Shown in pieces: positions 3,455 through 5,295 of a stretch of DNA of 5,295 nt. The stretch comes from JACQSU01 sp964359785 (GTDB lineage: Archaea; Nanobdellota; Nanobdellia; Woesearchaeales; JAGWAF01): positions 1-5,295 of the forward strand of contig CAYHWL010000104.1 in assembly GCA_964359785.1 (NCBI GenBank), given 5' to 3'. The notes beneath the pieces were generated by a model. It saw only the letters and a list, made by a program, of their open reading frames with translations. It ran no database searches and was not told the origin of the DNA. The position numbers and the translations under genes were made by a program. How positions within the stretch are numbered: position 1 is the first letter of the stretch; every line of letters starts with the position of its first letter.

Positions 3455-5295
3455 ATGCAATACAAATCATTCACTCTTGACAAGTTCCAGGAGGATGCGG
3501 TGAATGCGATTGAATCCAATCACTCTGTTCTAGTCTCCGCCCCTACAGGAAGTGGCAAGACTCTCATAGCCGACTACATCATAGACCGTGATATCAAGAA
3601 CCAGAAATGCGTCATCTACACAGCGCCCATCAAAGCCCTCTCAAATCAGAAATATAGGGATTTCTGTAAAGATTACGGTCATGAGAACGTGGGTATCCTC
3701 ACAGGGGATGTAGTCATAAATCCAAACGGCACAGTTCTTGTCATGACCACCGAAGTCTACCGGAACATGGTCCTAGTCAACGACCCCCTGATAGAGAACG
3801 TCTCTTATGTCATCTTCGATGAGATCCACTTCATCTCTGATCCTGACCGGGGTCACATCTGGGAGGAATCGATAATTTTCTCTCCAAAACATATTCGTAT
3901 GTTATTCTTATCAGCCACTATCCCAAATGCAGAGCAGTTTGCCAGATGGGTGGAATTGGTCAAAGGCCACCCAGTCATCATCGTCCATCATGAGAAGCGT
4001 CCAGTCCCCCTAGCATCCCTATTCTTCGACGTGGACAAGGGTATCACCACCTTGGCAGAGATCAAAAAACAAATCGAGCTGGACCGCATCCCAGACTATA
4101 ATCATCAGATGTCCAAGAAGCATCGGCACAAGGACAGATGGATCAAGGCGCCTACTCATCTTGATCTCATCCAAGACATTAAGGCTGATGGTCTTCTTCC
4201 TTGCATCTATTTCACGTTTAGCAGGGCGAGCACAGTTGAAAAAGCGAAACAATGCGCAGAGAAGCATGATTTTCTGAATCCGCAGGAACGCCATCACGTC
4301 GTCTCTTTTGTCCAAGACGCCTTAGAGAACGCAGATCCTCAGATCAAGCATCTTGATTCGACCAAACTCTTAAGGGAAGTCCTCTCTAAAGGCGTCGGCG
4401 TGCACAATGCAGGGCTCTTGCCTAAACTAAAAGATATCGTAGAGCAACTTTTCGCCCTGGGTCTCATCAAAGTCCTCTACGCGACAGAGACTTTTGCTGT
4501 GGGGATCAACATGCCAGCGAAAGCCGTGTGTTTTGATACTTTAGAGAAGTTTGATGGCAGAGGTTTTAGATATCTCAACAGCAAAGAATATTTCCAATTG
4601 GCAGGCCGTGCAGGCAGGAGAGGTATCGACAAGGAAGGCAAGGCAATCGCCATGATAAACAGGAAATTCGCTGATGTGAAGAAGATCCATCATATCACAA
4701 GCAAAGATACAGAACCGCTAAAGAGCCAGTTCAAACTAAGCACAAACACTATCTTGAACATGGTCCACAGGCATAAGGAGGAGCAGATCGATGTCATCTT
4801 AAGATCAAGTTTTGAGTTCTATCAAAAATATGGCCCAAGGGCTTTCCATGAGAAAAGGAATCCCTACAAAGACTTGTTCGAAAAAAAGAGGAAGACCCTG
4901 GAGAAGATGGGTTACCTCCAAGACTTCGCGCTCACAGAAAAAGGCAAATTCGCGGCGGAGATCTTTTTCGAGGAGCTTCTCATCACAGAGATATTCTTCG
5001 AGCCTTTGTGGAAGGAGTTCGATGACTTCCAGACGCTAGTCTTGCTAGCCACTCTGCTCTACGAGCCAAAACGTGCGGATAAGTTCTACAACGAGAAGGT
5101 CCATGTCCCAGCGGCAGGTATGATCAAAAGAAAGCTCCAGGATCACCCAGTATTCAAGAAGCGGGCCCACCTGGATAGATTAGAAAGACTAGCTCCCATC
5201 CTCCAAATGTGGTATAATGATCCGAATCTTCCAAACATCATGGAGCAGACCAATCTCTTGGAAGGCGACATCATCCGTTTCTTCAGACAGATCAT
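3455..5295 (+). CDS. Ski2/Mtr4-type DExH RNA helicase without arch, C-terminal end cut by window edge
   Basis: The 613 residues visible contain a full superfamily 2 helicase core: an upstream FxxDKFQEDA element (6-15), motif I APTGSGKT (29-36), Ia TAPIKALSNQKY (56-67), TTE (98-100), II DEIH (122-125) followed by the RGHIWEE element typical of Ski2/Mtr4 (132-138), III SAT (153-155), IV YFTFSR (252-257), VHNAGLLP (316-323), V ATETFAVGINMPA (343-355) and VI QLAGRAGRRG (381-390). A winged helix follows (FKLSTNTILNMV, from 426; SSFEFYQ, 451-457), then a helical bundle and a DSHCT-like end (LLEGDIIRFFRQI). Only about 25 residues lie where Mtr4 and Ski2 carry a large arch, so that RNA/cofactor-binding insertion is absent. 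Such helicases unwind RNA 3'-5', and the eukaryotic ones feed the exosome; an archaeal exosome link is inferred. The usual HHSGLLP reads HNAGLLP. Probably only a few dozen residues are missing. The start is supported by a TATA box at 30 nt. Confidence 0.93.
   Translation, partial: MQYKSFTLDKFQEDAVNAIESNHSVLVSAPTGSGKTLIADYIIDRDIKNQKCVIYTAPIKALSNQKYRDFCKDYGHENVGILTGDVVINPNGTVLVMTTEVYRNMVLVNDPLIENVSYVIFDEIHFISDPDRGHIWEESIIFSPKHIRMLFLSATIPNAEQFARWVELVKGHPVIIVHHEKRPVPLASLFFDVDKGITTLAEIKKQIELDRIPDYNHQMSKKHRHKDRWIKAPTHLDLIQDIKADGLLPCIYFTFSRASTVEKAKQCAEKHDFLNPQERHHVVSFVQDALENADPQIKHLDSTKLLREVLSKGVGVHNAGLLPKLKDIVEQLFALGLIKVLYATETFAVGINMPAKAVCFDTLEKFDGRGFRYLNSKEYFQLAGRAGRRGIDKEGKAIAMINRKFADVKKIHHITSKDTEPLKSQFKLSTNTILNMVHRHKEEQIDVILRSSFEFYQKYGPRAFHEKRNPYKDLFEKKRKTLEKMGYLQDFALTEKGKFAAEIFFEELLITEIFFEPLWKEFDDFQTLVLLATLLYEPKRADKFYNEKVHVPAAGMIKRKLQDHPVFKKRAHLDRLERLAPILQMWYNDPNLPNIMEQTNLLEGDIIRFFRQI

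Noticed and set aside
4019..4315. 98-residue minus-strand open frame inside the helicase
   Set aside because: The plus-strand helicase frame is continuous here and joins motif III to motif IV.

Overview
The window reads as chromosome of an archaeon. The evidence is a small archaeal-type bifunctional phosphoglucose/phosphomannose isomerase, a Ski2/Mtr4-type DExH RNA helicase, and AT-rich TATA-like boxes at one fixed distance (30 nt from the upstream edge of the box to the A of the ATG) before four of the genes, with no good Shine-Dalgarno sequence. That spacing points to leaderless transcripts. A poorly characterised, perhaps DPANN-like lineage would fit the compact layout and many unfamiliar proteins, but the lineage is a guess.

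Layout, left to right. Positions 1-887 (minus) hold the N-terminal ~295 residues of a dihydroorotate dehydrogenase-family flavoprotein that runs off the left edge. Positions 888-993 are a divergent promoter region. Positions 994-1494 (plus) hold an uncharacterised 166-residue protein. It is followed at once by a truncated second copy of its own C-terminal part (about 1434-1658), with the two copies about 70% identical at protein level. Positions 1669-1905 (minus) hold a small zinc-ribbon-like protein that converges on this remnant. Positions 1906-2047 are non-coding and carry two inverted repeats. Positions 2048-3016 (minus) hold the sugar-phosphate isomerase, and 3058-3378 (minus) a four-helix membrane protein. 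A 76-bp divergent promoter separates that gene from the helicase, which starts at 3455 (plus) and runs off the right edge, with most of its DSHCT domain present.

How the genes relate. The isomerase belongs to central hexose-phosphate metabolism (glucose-6-P / fructose-6-P / mannose-6-P). The helicase is likely an RNA-processing or decay motor of the type that serves the exosome in eukaryotes. The flavoprotein resembles the pyrimidine-synthesis enzyme, but no other pyr gene is visible and its motifs are atypical. I see no evidence that these genes form one pathway. The window looks like housekeeping genes with a small accessory patch (about 900-2047) containing a tandem paralogue that has been partly deleted.

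I did not find a convincing new multi-gene system. The points most worth following are the duplicated uncharacterised family, the mixed-class dehydrogenase motifs, the arch-less Mtr4-like helicase, the changed residue near the isomerase C-terminus, and the very regular promoter spacing.
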